Shown piece after piece: positions 4,468 to 5,810 of a DNA stretch of 5,810 bases (position 1 is its first letter; each line of letters begins with the position of its first letter). Source of the stretch: Cyanobacteriota bacterium (lineage in GTDB: Bacteria > Cyanobacteriota > Cyanobacteriia > Phormidesmidales > Phormidesmidaceae). The notes below the pieces were generated by a model that made no database searches, had not been told where the DNA came from, and saw nothing but the letters and a program-made list of their open reading frames with translations. Location: contig JAQCHG010000136.1 in the NCBI GenBank assembly GCA_027619675.1, forward strand, positions 1 to 5,810. Reading direction: 5' to 3'. Both the position numbers and the translations under genes were made by a program.

Positions 4468-5810
4468 ATGATCCACTTGCCTATGGATGGTGACTCCACT
4501 GCCGCTGGGGCGGATCTATCAGGGGATACCTCTTTACCACCGGCGGTCGCGGCGGAACTCCAACAACTGCGTCAAGAGGTGCAGCAACTGCGGCGGGCTC
4601 AGCAGGGGCAGCGCCAGCGGAAAGATGCCCTGGCCCTCGCCCTAGAGCGAGATGAAGAATTCATCCAAACCCTGTTGAACAATCTATCGGAGGCCATTTT
4701 GGCCTGTGATGCCCAGGGGCAACTCACGGTGTACAACCGGGCGGCCCGTCAACTGTTTCATCTGCCCGCCATCCCGACCCCCGGCCTAGACTGGACCGAG
4801 CACTGTACCCTCCACCTACCCGATACCGCCGCCCCCTTACCCGATACCGCCAATCCCCTCCAGCGGGTTTACCAAGGCGAATCCATCCAGGACTTAGAGA
4901 TCGACATCCATCGCTGCCAGGGCGATCGCTGCACAGTCCTCGTCAGCGGCGACCCCCTCCTGAGCCCCACGGGGGAAACCCTGGGGGCCGTCATTGCCAT
5001 GCGCAACATCACCCCCTTTCGCAATGCCACCGCTGTCCTAAAGGAGCGGGAAGCCTTTCTCCGCAGCATTTACAACGGCCTCAGGGCCGGGATCTTTGTG
5101 GTGGATGTGGTGGCGGAACCCGTCGCCTCCGATGCCGAAGCCTTTCGTTATGTGGGCATCAACCCGGCCCACGAGCAACTCACCGGCTTAACTGACCACG
5201 GCATTCGGGGCAAGACCCCAGCGGACATTCTCCCGCCGGATCTCGCCACCGCCGTTAGTGGCCACTATCGCGCCTGTGTCGAAGCCCGCGCCCCCATCAC
5301 CTATGAGGAACGGCTCCCCTTCCAAGGCCAAGACCACTGGTGGCTCACCACCCTCACCCCCTTGGTGGGGGATCAAGGCCACATCCAGCGCCTGATTGGC
5401 ACCAGCTTTAACATCACCCGTCGCCGCCAGGCCGAGGCACGGGTCCAGCAGTTGAATGGGGAACTGGAACAGCGGGTGGCGGAACGCACCCATGAATTGA
5501 CCCAAATCAACGCCATGCTGCTGCAAACCACCACCCTATTGGAAAAGCGCAACCAGGAACTGGACCAATTCGTCTACGTGGCGTCCCATGACCTCAAGGC
5601 CCCCCTACGGGCGATCGCCAACCTATCCGCCTGGATTGAGGAGGACCTAGAGGGCCAATTGCCCCCGGAAAACCAAGAACAATTAGCCCTGCTGCGGGGC
5701 CGGGTCAACCGCATGGAGGCCCTGATCAACGGCCTGCTGGAATATTCCCGCGTGGGCCGCAAGGAATTTCCCGTGGAACAGGTCAATACCCAGCAATTGA
5801 TGGCAGAAGT
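4468..5810 (+). CDS. PAS-PAS sensor histidine kinase, N-terminal 447 residues (runs off the right edge)
   Basis: The protein begins with a short polar tail and a Gln/Arg-rich coiled coil (about 29-64). Then come PAS 1 (about 65-182, from EFIQTLLNNLSEAILACDAQ to MRNITPF) and PAS 2 (about 195-315, PAS_4-like, with GINPAHEQLTGL, WWLTTLTPLVG and IGTSFNITRRRQAEA). A coiled-coil linker (317-368, LEQRVAERTHEL) leads to a HisKA dimerisation domain whose H-box YVASHDLKAPLRAI carries the phospho-acceptor H374. No transmembrane segment is present, so it is cytosolic, sensing through PAS domains with an unknown ligand or protein signal. The ATP-binding domain lies beyond the window. ATG at 4468 is the first in the frame after a stop at 4405-4407; M6 at 4483 is an alternative. 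There is no Shine-Dalgarno; the leader is U-rich. The H-box is of the type common in cyanobacterial PAS and phytochrome-like kinases. It is divergent from the response regulator gene. Confidence 0.92.
   Translation, partial: MIHLPMDGDSTAAGADLSGDTSLPPAVAAELQQLRQEVQQLRRAQQGQRQRKDALALALERDEEFIQTLLNNLSEAILACDAQGQLTVYNRAARQLFHLPAIPTPGLDWTEHCTLHLPDTAAPLPDTANPLQRVYQGESIQDLEIDIHRCQGDRCTVLVSGDPLLSPTGETLGAVIAMRNITPFRNATAVLKEREAFLRSIYNGLRAGIFVVDVVAEPVASDAEAFRYVGINPAHEQLTGLTDHGIRGKTPADILPPDLATAVSGHYRACVEARAPITYEERLPFQGQDHWWLTTLTPLVGDQGHIQRLIGTSFNITRRRQAEARVQQLNGELEQRVAERTHELTQINAMLLQTTTLLEKRNQELDQFVYVASHDLKAPLRAIANLSAWIEEDLEGQLPPENQEQLALLRGRVNRMEALINGLLEYSRVGRKEFPVEQVNTQQLMAE

Larger units (their letters stand above)
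1068..5618. repeat. Dispersed HIP1 octamers (GCGATCGC), nine copies
   Basis: Perfect GCGATCGC occurs starting at 1068, 1182, 1529, 2431, 2766, 3300, 3456, 4922 and 5611. A single copy would already be unexpected by chance in a window of this size. Eight are inside coding sequence. The one at 3300 is intergenic and extended to the 12-bp palindrome GGGCGATCGCCC (3298-3309) in the dps leader. HIP1 is a genome-wide cyanobacterial repeat of unsettled function, so these mark the host lineage rather than a local element. Confidence 0.9.

Noticed and set aside
1..5810. Mobile elements, tRNA/rRNA genes, CRISPR arrays
   Set aside because: No transposase motifs, terminal inverted repeats with target duplications, cloverleaf sequences or regularly spaced repeat-spacer units were found on reading both strands.

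Overview
The window is cyanobacterial chromosome. Nine perfect copies of the octamer GCGATCGC (HIP1, the hallmark repeat of many cyanobacterial genomes) occur in 5.8 kb, the sequence is GC-rich, and every recognisable gene has its closest remembered relatives in cyanobacteria. One of them encodes the tocopherol/plastoquinone-ring methyltransferase of the Synechocystis Sll0418 type, which places the organism among oxygenic phototrophs. The species cannot be named from the sequence. No mobile element, rRNA, tRNA or CRISPR array is visible.

Layout, left to right. (1) Positions 1-298, minus: the N-terminal part of a family 2 glycosyltransferase that leaves the window at its left edge. (2) Positions 299-670: a 372-base divergent intergenic region with three helically phased 11-bp repeats and a 12-bp palindrome. 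(3) Positions 677-1483, plus: an exported, probably lumenal or periplasmic protein of a cyanobacterial family of unknown function (DUF6816-like). (4) It converges, with only 10 bp between stop codons, on a membrane-anchored MPBQ/MSBQ methyltransferase (1494-2480, minus). (5) Upstream of that, on the same strand, lie a Dps-family ferritin-like protein (2714-3253) and a NarL/FixJ-type response regulator (3411-4103). An intrinsic terminator (2514-2544) sits between dps and the methyltransferase. (6) A 364-base divergent region (4104-4467) carries an HLR1-like repeat pair and a plausible sigma-70-type promoter. (7) Positions 4468-5810, plus: a soluble two-PAS sensor histidine kinase cut off by the right edge just after its H-box helices.

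How the genes may work together. The methyltransferase supplies quinone and tocopherol antioxidants and electron carriers. Dps sequesters iron and consumes peroxide. The two-component genes beside them could sense light or redox state. The shared photo-oxidative-stress theme is inference from neighbourhood. The kinase and regulator are head to head, but their domain families are not the usual partners, so a cognate pair is not demonstrated.

Nothing here is clearly a new multi-gene system. The points most worth checking are: an unusual glutamine at a Dps ferroxidase-ligand position, a cysteine in the recognition helix of the response regulator, a terminator placed 33 nt before the methyltransferase start codon, and several 10-11-bp phased repeats in intergenic DNA.
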